Both the position numbers and the translations under genes were made by a program. Positions 26,929 through 35,193 of a stretch of 64,000 bases of DNA are shown in pieces (the stretch's first letter is position 1; every line of letters begins with the position of its first letter). Source of the stretch: Streptosporangium roseum DSM 43021. GTDB taxonomy: Bacteria > Actinomycetota > Actinomycetes > Streptosporangiales > Streptosporangiaceae. Where the stretch lies: assembly GCF_000024865.1 (NCBI RefSeq), contig NC_013595.1, positions 7,626,001 to 7,690,000 of the forward strand, in the 5' to 3' direction. The notes beneath the pieces are model-generated. The model did no database searches. It had not been told where the DNA came from and saw nothing but the letters and a program-made list of their open reading frames with translations.

Positions 26929-26982
26929 AACGGCCGGCGTGTCCCCGGGAGGTCCGGCGCCTGCCGGAGGGCCCGCGCGTCC

Positions 26983-28026
26983 TCAGGGGACGGGGCACGG
27001 AAGCGTCGTGCCGGGCGGCACGGTCCGGTAACAGGCCGCGCCGGGGCACACCACCTTCACCGGGTCATCGAATGCCCCGAAGCCGACCAGGACCGGTTCG
27101 TGCCCGAACCGGCGGGAGGCGATGTCGGCCCAGCCGAACGCCTCGTCCCGGGAGACGGGCTCGTCGGCCCGCGACGGATCCGCGTCGACGGCGGAACGCT
27201 CAAGGTAGGCCAGGTAGTCGGCCTCGCGATGCCACACCGTCAGGCGGCGCAGGGAGTCGGCCACGGGAAGCGTGTCCCAAGGCTGTGCCCGTGCCGCCAC
27301 CGCGCGCAGGAACGCCTCGCCGACCGCCGCCTTCACCGACCGGGCGGCGGCGGTGGCTATCGTGGTCCCCTCCCCGCTGACGCCGACGACGGCGATCTGG
27401 AAATCGGGGCCGGGAAGCACGAACGCCGACACCCAGAGCCCGAGAGCGGACACCGCGGACGCGACGCTCGCGGGAATCAACCGCTCCAGGTGCTCGGAGA
27501 CCCTCAGGAGCGGCATCCGCGGACTCGCCCACCAGCGTGTGACAACGTCATGGGCGAGAAGGTCGGCGATCGCACCGGAGGCGCCGTCGGAGCGGTCGTC
27601 CACCACGCCGACCACGGTGGGCTCCACCCGGCAGTCCCGTTCGCCCATCCATACGACCTCGGCCGGGAGAAGGTAGCGCTCCCCGCTCAGCATGCCGACG
27701 CCGGCGACGCTCACATGACGGTCGGCGGGGGGTTCCGGCATGAAGTCGGCCAGGCACAGCTCCCTGCCGTCGTCGCCGCCGCAGGGCCGCGCGACCCCGT
27801 CGGGAATCCGGTACAGAGCGTCCATGGCGGTGGCCCGCAACTCCGCCCTGGTGAGCGCGGCGTCCGGGGAGAAACCGGCCGCGACGGTGACGACCCCGGA
27901 CACGGGCCGTTGCGCGTACGCGAGGTGGACCTCCCCGCCAAGACACTCGGCGACCCCCTCCAGAGGCAACGGCGACCACGACGCCCCTGAAACCGCTGAC
28001 CGAGAGCTTCCAGGTGTGGGCGTCAT
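26983..28026 (-). CDS. Divergent YcaO-domain protein
   Basis: A 347-residue protein starting at ATG 28026 (GAGGAGGG upstream). Resemblance to YcaO: GERYLLPAEVVW, then LLAHDVVTRWW where canonical proteins have LLE(R)DAV.RWW, an Ala-rich helix AAARSVKAAVGEAFLRAVA, and a C-terminal VKVVCPGAACYRTVPP resembling the VPGL tail. Several ATP-site residues (such as the Glu of ERDA) seem replaced, so it may be a non-catalytic or highly divergent member. YcaO enzymes cyclodehydrate RiPP backbones with a ThiF/Ocin-ThiF partner; none is nearby. Confidence 0.6.
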   Translation of the reverse strand: MTPTPGSSRSAVSGASWSPLPLEGVAECLGGEVHLAYAQRPVSGVVTVAAGFSPDAALTRAELRATAMDALYRIPDGVARPCGGDDGRELCLADFMPEPPADRHVSVAGVGMLSGERYLLPAEVVWMGERDCRVEPTVVGVVDDRSDGASGAIADLLAHDVVTRWWASPRMPLLRVSEHLERLIPASVASAVSALGLWVSAFVLPGPDFQIAVVGVSGEGTTIATAAARSVKAAVGEAFLRAVAARAQPWDTLPVADSLRRLTVWHREADYLAYLERSAVDADPSRADEPVSRDEAFGWADIASRRFGHEPVLVGFGAFDDPVKVVCPGAACYRTVPPGTTLPCPVP

Positions 28027-28549
28027 CAGTCCCTCCTCGCCACGCATCCCGGCCCCCTGAGGGCCCATGGTGAAGCCCTCCGGCCCGCGGCCACCTGCCA
28101 CCACCGGAAGGGTCCTGCCATTAGCGAGGGCCGCGAGCCGGGCTTCCCCGGCATCCAGCACCTCAATTCGTGTCGTGGGTCACACAAGGTGCTGCCACAA
28201 GACCAATACAACACGCCTGCGTCCGGGACCGTCAACGCGAAAAGGCCTATGCAGCAATTTGGAAGAAGAGGCATTGCGACCGGCGCGGAATCACCGGTCG
28301 CGCGACGGCCGGAAACATTCTCCGGCCCCGGCGGAGGAACGGCTCGGCAGGTATTTTTATAACACGGCGGCAGGCTTTCGAATAAGCCGTTCCGACGTTT
28401 CCGGAAAACATGGGTCAACTTTTCCGGCGTTTCACCGGGGCGACCGGCCTCCGCCCGGAGACCAGGCCGCGGCGCGGGCGGCCGGGCCGCCGCCCGGAGA
28501 CCAGGCCGCCCGCGGGGCGACCGGGCCGCCGCGAGGAGGCGCTGCCCGC
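28027..28549. other. Spacer upstream of YcaO-like gene
   Basis: A 523-bp spacer between two minus-strand genes. The part at 28150-28300 has lower GC and may hold the YcaO promoter. A Cys-rich open frame (NCCIGLFALTV..CGSTLC) crosses it but has no convincing ribosome-binding site. At about 28455-28520 a GCCCGGAGACCAGGCCGC unit is repeated. Confidence 0.3.
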
Positions 28550-29101
28550 CTATCCCCTCGGCCCGTCCCCCCGCGGCGCCGGAACCGGCCCGCCCGCCGG
28601 GCCGTACGCCTCGGTCTGGAGCACCGAGCGGAGGATGTCCAGGGCGCGCACCGTCTGGCTGCGCACCGTCGAGCCCACGCTCCCCATCACCCGCGCGGTC
28701 TCCTCCACGCTGCGGTCCTCCCAGTACCGCAGGACCACGGCGGCCCGCTGCCGCGGCCCGAGAACGGCCAGGGCGCGCATCAGGACCAGCCGGTCCCCCA
28801 GGAGCGCGTACGGGTCCGGCGCCGGGGCCGGCTCGGGAAGCACTCCCGGCAGCACCTCACACGACCACCGGTGGGACCGGCGATCGCTGATGATCATCCG
28901 GATCATGACCGTACGCGCGTAACCGGCGATCCTGTCCCGGCGCTCAAGACTGTCCCAGCGCCCGTGAAGGGCGATCAGCGTCCGCTGCACCAGATCGTCG
29001 GCCTCGTACCAGTCGGACGAGAGCAGAAAAGCGGTCCGCCGCAGCGCCGGCCTGGCTTCCTTGACATAACGCGAGAACTCATCCTCGCGGGCCACGGCCA
29101 T
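28550..29101 (-). CDS. SigE-family RNA polymerase sigma factor (ECF)
   Basis: A 183-residue ECF sigma factor. Region 2: EARPALRRTAFLLSSDWYEADDLVQ; region 4: LAVLGPRQRAAVVLRYWEDR followed by VEETARVMGSVGSTVRSQTVRAL (HTH). No anti-sigma factor is adjacent. The start ATG 29101 (MAVAREDEF) is a choice; a GTG 18 nt upstream is possible. The Pro-rich tail (about 20 residues) is not conserved in the family. Confidence 0.88.
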   Translation of the reverse strand: MAVAREDEFSRYVKEARPALRRTAFLLSSDWYEADDLVQRTLIALHGRWDSLERRDRIAGYARTVMIRMIISDRRSHRWSCEVLPGVLPEPAPAPDPYALLGDRLVLMRALAVLGPRQRAAVVLRYWEDRSVEETARVMGSVGSTVRSQTVRALDILRSVLQTEAYGPAGGPVPAPRGDGPRG

Positions 29102-29560
29102 CCGCTCACACCCCGTCACAACGAATGGACCCCACCGTCAGCGGTGTGAAATCCCGGAAAAGGCACTCGACAACAGACCGATGACACATCGGTCACGTTG
29201 AGCCGACGCCATCAGAATTGGCCGACGTGTTACCGGCGACAACCCCTATTCATCCGGCAGTGTCGCCCTTATCCGGATGGGGGGAACCCCGGAAAGCGCG
29301 CGGGGATCACCGCCGGATCAGCACGGGGACGTGCCCCGGCGGCCGCGCCGGCCGGAGCCGCGCCGGCGACCGTGCCGGGCGCATGACCACAGGCCGGGGC
29401 GGCTCCGTGCGCGCGCTCCGCGGTCCGTGCGTGCTCCGCGGTCCATGCGTGCTCCGCGGTCCGTGCCGGCTCCCGTCCACCTCGCGGAGACCCCTGCGGA
29501 GACCCTGCCGCCTCGCGGCGTCCCGTCCCTCTCGTGCGGCGCGGGTCGGGCGGGCGGCCG
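29102..29560. other. Spacer with 18-bp tandem repeat
   Basis: A 459-bp spacer. Three 18-bp units (GCTCCGCGGTCCGTGCGT and variants) start at 29415, 29433 and 29451. No gene is recognised; the region lies downstream of the formamidase gene and upstream of the sigma-factor gene. Confidence 0.5.
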
Positions 29561-30349
29561 CTACTCGACCCGGCCGCCGGGGCCCACGATCGACCTGATG
29601 GCCTCGACCACCGACGGCCATCCCGGGGAGAGCGGGTCGATCAGCTCGAAGTGATCCAGTCCTTCCAGCTCCACCAGCGTGGCGGACTTCTCCCGCTCGG
29701 CGAAGCGGCGGCTGATCTCGATGGGGACCTGGACGTCCGCGGTGCCGTGCACGAGGACGAGGCGGCCCCGGTCGTAGGGCAGCAGGCGGACCGGGTCCGT
29801 CTCGGGCAGCAGGGCGAGGCGGCCGTCCAGCAGGTCGGAGCAGGCGCCGCCGCCGATGCCGGCGTCGATGCCCCAGCCCAGGTCGGAGATGCCGGCCAGC
29901 GGCACCACTCCCTGGATCTTCAGGCTCGCGTGCCAGGGCGAGGTGACGGGCAACCGGTGACGCAGCGCCGTCCAGAGGGCGAGATGCCCGCCGGCCGAGT
30001 GGCCGAGGAGGACGACGCCTCCCGCGGCCGGGAGGTCACTCATGATCGCGTCGACGGCGGCGGCCACGTCGTCGAACGTGCCCGGATAGCCGCCGCCCGG
30101 CTGGCCGAGCCTGCGGTATTCGGGAGTGCAGACGACATACCCGCGGCCCGCCAGGTCGTCCGCCATGGGGCGGGTGTGGACCCGGTCGTACTTCGCCCGC
30201 CAGAACCCCCCGTGGAGCAGGATGACGACGGGCGCGTCCGGCTCGCTCGTGGCGGACCGCACATCGATGATCTGCTCGGGATCGTCGCCGTAGCCGATGA
30301 CGCGGTCAGGAGGCATGGCCGGACGGGTCAGCACGTCGGGGAGAGCCAT
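29561..30349 (-). CDS. Kynurenine formamidase (alpha/beta-hydrolase type)
   Basis: A 262-residue alpha/beta hydrolase with ILLHGGFWRAKYD (the HGG(F/Y)W oxyanion motif of arylformamidases), nucleophile elbow LLGHSAGGH (about residue 115), LVLVHGTADVQVP (acid Asp) and GLDHFELIDP (catalytic His). With tryptophan dioxygenase and kynureninase close by, the best role is hydrolysis of N-formylkynurenine to kynurenine. Its ATG lies 22 bp inside the 3' end of the carrier-like gene, so the two are translationally coupled. Confidence 0.8.
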   Translation of the reverse strand: MALPDVLTRPAMPPDRVIGYGDDPEQIIDVRSATSEPDAPVVILLHGGFWRAKYDRVHTRPMADDLAGRGYVVCTPEYRRLGQPGGGYPGTFDDVAAAVDAIMSDLPAAGGVVLLGHSAGGHLALWTALRHRLPVTSPWHASLKIQGVVPLAGISDLGWGIDAGIGGGACSDLLDGRLALLPETDPVRLLPYDRGRLVLVHGTADVQVPIEISRRFAEREKSATLVELEGLDHFELIDPLSPGWPSVVEAIRSIVGPGGRVE

Positions 30350-30723
30350 GCGGAGATCGTACTGCTCCCGTGCGGCCGCGGGCGAACGGCCTGTCCCGCC
30401 TCCACGACATGGCGTGTGAAGGAGTCCAGGCGAGGGTGACCGTACAGGTCACTGGGCTTGACCCGGATGCCGAGGTCGTCCTCGATGCGGGCGACGATCC
30501 GGACCGCGGCGATCGCCCGGCCGCCCAGCTCCCCGAACGTCGCGTCCGTCCCGTCGCCGGCGAGGCCGAGTGCGCTCCTCCAGATCTCCTCGACCCGCCT
30601 GCCCGCCTCCCGGGGGCTCAGCTCCCGCCCCGCGGGCTCCTCGACGGGCACGCCGTCCGCGCGGGGACGGGCGACCGGCGCCACCGGGCCTCCGGAGGGG
30701 CCGCTCGGTGAGGCCATGCACAT
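30328..30723 (-). CDS. Carrier-protein homologue lacking the pantetheine serine
   Basis: A 131-residue protein. The C-terminal 75 residues align with PCP/ArCP domains (VEEIWRSALGL, FGELGG, VRIVARIEDDLGI, PRLDSFTRHV), but the canonical GG(D/H)S reads GGRA, so the attachment Ser is Ala (codon GCG). A disordered Pro/Gly N-terminus of about 45 residues precedes it. The start ATG 30723 has GGGAGG upstream. A 16-bp cluster box lies 65 bp upstream. Possible roles are a scaffold for the aryl ligase or a decayed carrier; loading with an aryl group would not be possible by the usual chemistry. Confidence 0.75.
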   Translation of the reverse strand: MCMASPSGPSGGPVAPVARPRADGVPVEEPAGRELSPREAGRRVEEIWRSALGLAGDGTDATFGELGGRAIAAVRIVARIEDDLGIRVKPSDLYGHPRLDSFTRHVVEAGQAVRPRPHGSSTISAWLSPTC

Positions 30724-30787
30724 AGGGCCACCTCCCTCTCGTACCGGCACGGACCGACGTCAAGCGTACGAACCCGGAGGGAATCCG

Positions 30788-30803
30788 CCGTCTTCCACAT
30801 TGC
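30788..30803 (-). promoter_or_regulatory. 16-bp cluster box, copy 9 (diverged)
   Basis: In gene orientation GCAATGTGGAAGACGG. It matches the GCAATNYNGRAGATGC consensus except for the last positions and lies 65 bp before the carrier-like gene start. Confidence 0.5.
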
Positions 30804-30882
30804 CGGACCCCGGCGTGAACGGCCGCGAGATCCCGGCCCCCCTCTCCCACCTGTCGCGCGGCGGAATGTCCGGCATCCGGCT

Positions 30883-30980
30883 GGCAGGAAGTTGCCATCG
30901 GCGGCCAGCTTGCTGCCTTTGATTCGCCTGGTCCGGCGGCTCCGCGGCGCGCACCGTTGATTGTGCGAGGACAAATCGAC
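30883..30980 (+). promoter_or_regulatory. Shared promoter element I, copy B
   Basis: The 52-bp element at 30883-30934 includes AGCTTGCTGCCTTTGATTCG. It is followed after 27 bp by TGTGCGAGGACAAATCGAC (30962-30980), and the ligase start lies 23 bp further on. Arrangement identical to copies A and C. Confidence 0.7.
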
Positions 30981-31003
30981 ATTCGAGAAAAAGGTTAAAG
31001 AAA

Positions 31004-32611
31004 ATGACGATTCTAGCCACCTTGCCGATCATTTCCCCATTCGAAAGCCAAATCGACCACCCCGAATTCAACATCGCCGAATACTTCCTCGACCGGAACA
31101 TCGGCGACAGGACCGCGCTGATCACCGGCGCCGGCCGTACGACCTACGCCGAACTGACGGCGCTGGCCAACCGGGTGGGCAACGCGCTGCACGCGCTGGG
31201 AGTGCGGCAGGGCGACCGGGTGCTGACCGCGCTGAGCGACGGGGTCGAGTCCGTCGCGACCTGGTACGGCGCGCAGAAGATCGGCGCCGTCACCGCCGAG
31301 GTCTACACGTATCTGCAGCCGAAGGACTACCGCTACTACGTGAACTACGCGTCGCCGGCGATCGTCGTGGCGGACGCGGTCACCCTGGACCGGCTGCGCG
31401 AGGCGGGGGTCCGGAACATGCTGGTGGTCGGGGTGCCTCCGCACGACCTGCGCGACGGCGAGCACCACTTCGAGACCCTGGTCGCCGCGCAGTCGCCCGA
31501 CCTGGCTCCCGCCCCGACGACACGCGACGACGTCGCGATCTGGAAGTTCACCACGGGCAGCACCGGTGCTCCCAAGGCCTGCGTGCTGCCCGCGCGGAGC
31601 CCGCTGCTGAGCTTCGAGGGGTATGCCCGCGGAGTGCTGGACATCCGGCCGGACGACGTCGTGCTGCCGGTCCCCAAGTTGTTCTTCGGTTACTCCCGCG
31701 ACCTGACCACGCTGTTCCCCTTCGGCGTGGGCGCGGCCGGCATCGCGTTCCCGGAGCGCAGCACGGCAGACAAGATCTTCGAGCTGATCGCGGAGCACCG
31801 GCCGACGATCCTGGTGAACGTGCCGACCATGATGAGCGCCATGGTCGCCCACCCGGAGGCGGCCAACCAGGACCTGAGCTCGCTGCGGCTGTGCACGTCG
31901 GCCGGCGAGGCCCTGCCGGCGGAGTTGCACCGCAAGTGGATGGACACCTTCGGCGTGGAGGTCATCGACGGGATCGGCTCATCCGAGGCGTACCACATCT
32001 ACCTGTCCAACCGGCCCGGCCGGTCCCGGACCGGCAGCCTCGGCCAGGTGGTTCCCGGGTACCGCGCGCGGGTGGTCGACCAGGACGGCGCGACCGTGCC
32101 GGACGGCGAGGTCGGGGTCCTGGAGGTCAGCGGCGAGGCGGTCGCGCTGGAGTACTGGCAGGAGCCCGAGAAGTCGGCCGAGACGTTCACCGCCGAGCAC
32201 ACGGTGCGCTCCGGCGACCTGGTCACCCGGGACGCCGAGGGCTTCTTCTACTACCGGGGCCGGGCGGACGACCTGCTGAAGGTCGGCGGCATATGGGTGG
32301 CGCCCGCCGAGATCGAGAACTGCCTGATGGCGCATCCGTCCGTGGTGGAGTGCGCGCTGATCGGCTACCAGGTGGGAGGGCTGACCCGGCCACGCGCCTA
32401 CGTCGTGTCCGACGGCGAGGTGACGGCGGCGGAGTTGCAGTCCTTCGTGCGGTCGAGGCTGGCCCCGCAGAAGTATCCGCGGGACGTCCAGTTCGTCGAC
32501 AGGCTTCCCCACACCGCGTCCGGCAAGCTGGACCGCCGGGCCCTGGAGGAGATGTCCCGCGATGTCTCCCACCAGGACATCCACCCGCTCAAGCTGGCCG
32601 AAGCCGCATGA
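31004..32611 (+). CDS. Benzoate-CoA-ligase-like aryl acid adenylating enzyme
   Basis: A 535-residue ANL enzyme closest in pattern to benzoate/aryl-CoA ligases: WKFTTGSTGAPKAC (P-loop A3), KLFFGYSRDL (typical of benzoate-CoA ligases), DGIGSSEAYHIY (A5), YRGRADDLLKVGGIWVAP (A8) and TASGKLDRR (A10 Lys). The cluster makes anthranilate from tryptophan through three neighbouring enzymes, so anthranilate (or a hydroxylated form) is the likely substrate; the acceptor may be CoA or a carrier protein. Transcription probably starts from element I copy B. Confidence 0.88.
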   Translation: MTILATLPIISPFESQIDHPEFNIAEYFLDRNIGDRTALITGAGRTTYAELTALANRVGNALHALGVRQGDRVLTALSDGVESVATWYGAQKIGAVTAEVYTYLQPKDYRYYVNYASPAIVVADAVTLDRLREAGVRNMLVVGVPPHDLRDGEHHFETLVAAQSPDLAPAPTTRDDVAIWKFTTGSTGAPKACVLPARSPLLSFEGYARGVLDIRPDDVVLPVPKLFFGYSRDLTTLFPFGVGAAGIAFPERSTADKIFELIAEHRPTILVNVPTMMSAMVAHPEAANQDLSSLRLCTSAGEALPAELHRKWMDTFGVEVIDGIGSSEAYHIYLSNRPGRSRTGSLGQVVPGYRARVVDQDGATVPDGEVGVLEVSGEAVALEYWQEPEKSAETFTAEHTVRSGDLVTRDAEGFFYYRGRADDLLKVGGIWVAPAEIENCLMAHPSVVECALIGYQVGGLTRPRAYVVSDGEVTAAELQSFVRSRLAPQKYPRDVQFVDRLPHTASGKLDRRALEEMSRDVSHQDIHPLKLAEAA

Positions 32612-33035
32612 CGGCGCGGCGGCCGGCTCCGGTGTCCCCCGGCTACGGTCACAGCCCCCGACCGTCCGCGACGCCTCTCCCGCGATGCCCTACGGGGAGC
32701 CGGGGCCGGATTGAGCGCACGACCCCGGGAATTGCATCCACTTTGATTACGAATGCCCTTTTTCTCCGAAAATGCTGTTCCTACCCTTATTTCCGCAATC
32801 TCTTTTTTGTGGGGTGTCGCGCGCCGTAGCCTGACGCTATGGAATGACGGCGCGTTTCTCAACGGCCCCGAACGCCATCGCCGTGGCTTCCACGCGAAGC
32901 CGCCACCTGCGCGACCGGGGTCCCGGGGGGAAATCCCCGGCGGTTCCGCCGTGCGGGACCGCGCTTGTTTCCATGTGCCCTACATCGCGTTCACACCGAC
33001 CGCGATGCCTGCCTTTTGTGGAGGTTGATGAAGCC
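32612..33035. other. Spacer between ligase and tryptophan dioxygenase genes
   Basis: A 424-bp spacer with a conspicuously AT-rich core (about 32725-32815, T-runs), which may hold a promoter for the dioxygenase-kynureninase pair or a terminator for the ligase. Neither shared box is clearly present. Confidence 0.35.
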
Positions 33036-33830
33036 GTGATCGTCGACCACTCCCCCGTTTTGACGTACTCCTCGTACCTGGCGCTGGATGAGATCCTGAC
33101 GGCCCAGCGGCCGCACTCGGACGAGCATGAAGAGATGCTGTTCATTGTCGTCCACCAGGTGCACGAACTGTGGTTCAAACAACTGCTGCACGAATTCGCC
33201 GGTCTGCAGCGGCAGTTGGCCCTCGGCGACAGCGCGCACGTCCTTCACTCCTTGCGCCGGTCACTGGGCATTCTGAAGGCCGTGATCGCTCAGATCGACG
33301 TCCTGGAGACCATGACCCCTTCCCAGTTCACCAGCTTTCGGGGCAACCTGGGCACCGCGAGCGGTTTCCAGTCCGCGCAGTTCCGTGAGATCGAGGCGGT
33401 GCTGGGACGGCGCGACCGCCGGACGTTCGAGCGCTATCTGGAAGGGAGCGGTGAGCGCTACCGGATCGAGTCGGCGATGAACCGGCCGACCCTCTTCGAC
33501 TCCTTCCTCGGCTACCTCGTGGTCCATGGCTACCCGGTGCCGCACGACCTGCTGTATCGGGACGTGTCGCTGCCGCTGGAACCGTCGGTGGAGCTGCAGA
33601 GTGTATTACTGCAGGTCTATCACGACGACGACGTGGCGGCGGAGGTCTGCGAGGGGCTCGTGGATCTCGACCAGCGTATCCAGGAGTGGCGCTACCGGCA
33701 CGGGAAGATGGTGGAGCGGATCATCGGCGACAAGGCCGGCACCGGCGGTTCCTCGGGAGCCGCCTACCTGCGCGCGACCCTGTCCACACCGATGTTCCCC
33801 GACCTGTGGACCGTACGGGGCCGGCTGTGA
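33036..33830 (+). CDS. Tryptophan 2,3-dioxygenase
   Basis: A 264-residue heme dioxygenase. TYSSYLALDEILTAQ at the N-terminus, DEHEEMLFIVVHQVHELWFKQ (substrate-pocket His), and the C-terminal WRYRHGKMVERIIGDKAGTGGS, with the proximal-heme His and the GTGGS loop, are all present. Length fits bacterial enzymes when GTG 33036 is used (GGAGG 11 nt upstream); the longer frame adds 64 unrelated residues. It oxidises L-tryptophan to N-formylkynurenine. It overlaps the kynureninase gene by 4 bp (GTGA). Confidence 0.93.
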   Translation: MIVDHSPVLTYSSYLALDEILTAQRPHSDEHEEMLFIVVHQVHELWFKQLLHEFAGLQRQLALGDSAHVLHSLRRSLGILKAVIAQIDVLETMTPSQFTSFRGNLGTASGFQSAQFREIEAVLGRRDRRTFERYLEGSGERYRIESAMNRPTLFDSFLGYLVVHGYPVPHDLLYRDVSLPLEPSVELQSVLLQVYHDDDVAAEVCEGLVDLDQRIQEWRYRHGKMVERIIGDKAGTGGSSGAAYLRATLSTPMFPDLWTVRGRL

Positions 33831-35038
33831 CCGACCCGTCGCCGTGGCTCGCGCCGCACTACTCGAAGTTCCACGTGTCGCGGCGCCTGCTGCTGTCCGG
33901 CCACTCGCACCAGGCGTGGCCGGACGTCGCTCTGGCCGGACAGCTCGACGCGTTCCACGACGCCGCCCTCGAAGTGGACGACAAGTGGGGCAAGGCCTTC
34001 GACAAGGCCGAGCGGGTCCGGGACGGCTTCCGCCTGTTCCTCGGCGACCCGTCCGCCGAGCTCGCCCTCGGCGGCAGCACGCATGAGCTCGTGCTGCGTT
34101 TCCTGTCCGCCGTGAACCTGCGGGACCGGCCCCGGCTGATCACCTCCGACGGGGAGTTCCACACCCTGCGGCGGCAGCTCGCCCGGCTGGCCGAGGAAGG
34201 TGTCGAGGTCGTCAGGATCGCCGCCGAACCCGCCGGCACGCTCGCCGTACGCATGGCCGACGCCGTCGACGACCGGACCGCCGCCGTCCTGGTGTCGGCG
34301 GTGCTGTTCGAGACCTCCCGGATCGTCCCCGGGCTCGGCGCGCTCGCCCGGACCTGCCGGCGGCGGGGCGTGGAGCTGCTGGTCGACGCCTACCACGCCC
34401 TGGGCGCCGTGCCGTTCTCGGTGGCCGAGGTCGAGGAGGCGTGGGTCGTCGGGGGCGGCTACAAATATCTCCAGCTCGGTGAGGGCAACTGCTTCCTGCG
34501 GATGCCCGAGCACGCCCGCACGCTGCGGCCGGTGATCACCGGCTGGTTCGCGGAGTTCGCCGAGCTGGCCGGCGACCATCGCGCGGGGTCCGTCGGCTAT
34601 CCGGCCGGCGCCGCGCGTTTCGCGGGGTCCACCTACGACCCCACGAGCCACTACCGCGCCGCCCGTGTCTTCGACTTCTTCGCCGAGCACGGCCTGACCC
34701 CGGAATTCCTCCGGCAGGTCTCGTTGCGCCAGGTGAGCCTGCTGGCCGAGCGCTTCGACGCGCTCGACGCGCCCGACCATCTGATCACCCGCGACCGCCG
34801 TGGTTCCCGCGAGGAGTACGGCGGGTTCCTCGCGCTGCGGTCGCCCCACGCCGCCCGCCTGCAGGCCGGCCTGGCGGCGCGGGGCGTACGGACCGACAGC
34901 CGCGGGGAGTATCTGCGGTTCGGTCCCGCACCCTACCTGTCCGACGCGCAGCTCGTGACCGCCATGGAGCTACTCGGCGCGGAGCTCTCCGACCTGGGCG
35001 CCCCGACCGGCCCCGAGGCTGCGCCGGCACATCCGTAA
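33827..35038 (+). CDS. Kynureninase (PLP-dependent)
   Basis: A 403-residue fold-type I PLP enzyme. SGHSHQAWPD near the start, LGGSTHELVLRF (phosphate contacts), LLVDAYHALG (Asp/His cofactor contacts), GGGYKYLQLGEGNCF with the Schiff-base Lys, and a C-terminal Arg (YLRFGPAPYL) match kynureninases, though the Lys loop is unusual (family usually has YKYLN.GPG). It would cleave kynurenine to anthranilate and alanine; no kynurenine 3-hydroxylase is in the window. The coupled start (GTGA overlap) confirms an operon with the dioxygenase. Confidence 0.85.
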   Translation: MTDPSPWLAPHYSKFHVSRRLLLSGHSHQAWPDVALAGQLDAFHDAALEVDDKWGKAFDKAERVRDGFRLFLGDPSAELALGGSTHELVLRFLSAVNLRDRPRLITSDGEFHTLRRQLARLAEEGVEVVRIAAEPAGTLAVRMADAVDDRTAAVLVSAVLFETSRIVPGLGALARTCRRRGVELLVDAYHALGAVPFSVAEVEEAWVVGGGYKYLQLGEGNCFLRMPEHARTLRPVITGWFAEFAELAGDHRAGSVGYPAGAARFAGSTYDPTSHYRAARVFDFFAEHGLTPEFLRQVSLRQVSLLAERFDALDAPDHLITRDRRGSREEYGGFLALRSPHAARLQAGLAARGVRTDSRGEYLRFGPAPYLSDAQLVTAMELLGAELSDLGAPTGPEAAPAHP

Positions 35039-35119
35039 CCTGCGCGGACGGCACCGGCGGCCCTTCCGCATGCGCCTGCACGGCGTGCCACGCCGCCATG
35101 CCGGCACACCATCAATTCC

Positions 35120-35135
35120 GCAATACAGGAGATGC
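35120..35135 (+). promoter_or_regulatory. 16-bp cluster box, copy 1
   Basis: GCAATACAGGAGATGC, ending 58 bp before the acyltransferase start, in the standard orientation. Confidence 0.65.
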
Positions 35136-35193
35136 CGGAGAAAGCGCCCGGGTCAACACTAGGCACGTCAAATGATTCAGAAAGGAGCATGCT

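Noticed and set aside
28159..28272. Cys-rich precursor peptide upstream of the YcaO-like gene
   Set aside because: The frame has no good ribosome-binding site, continues into low-complexity sequence and lacks a recognisable leader/core layout.
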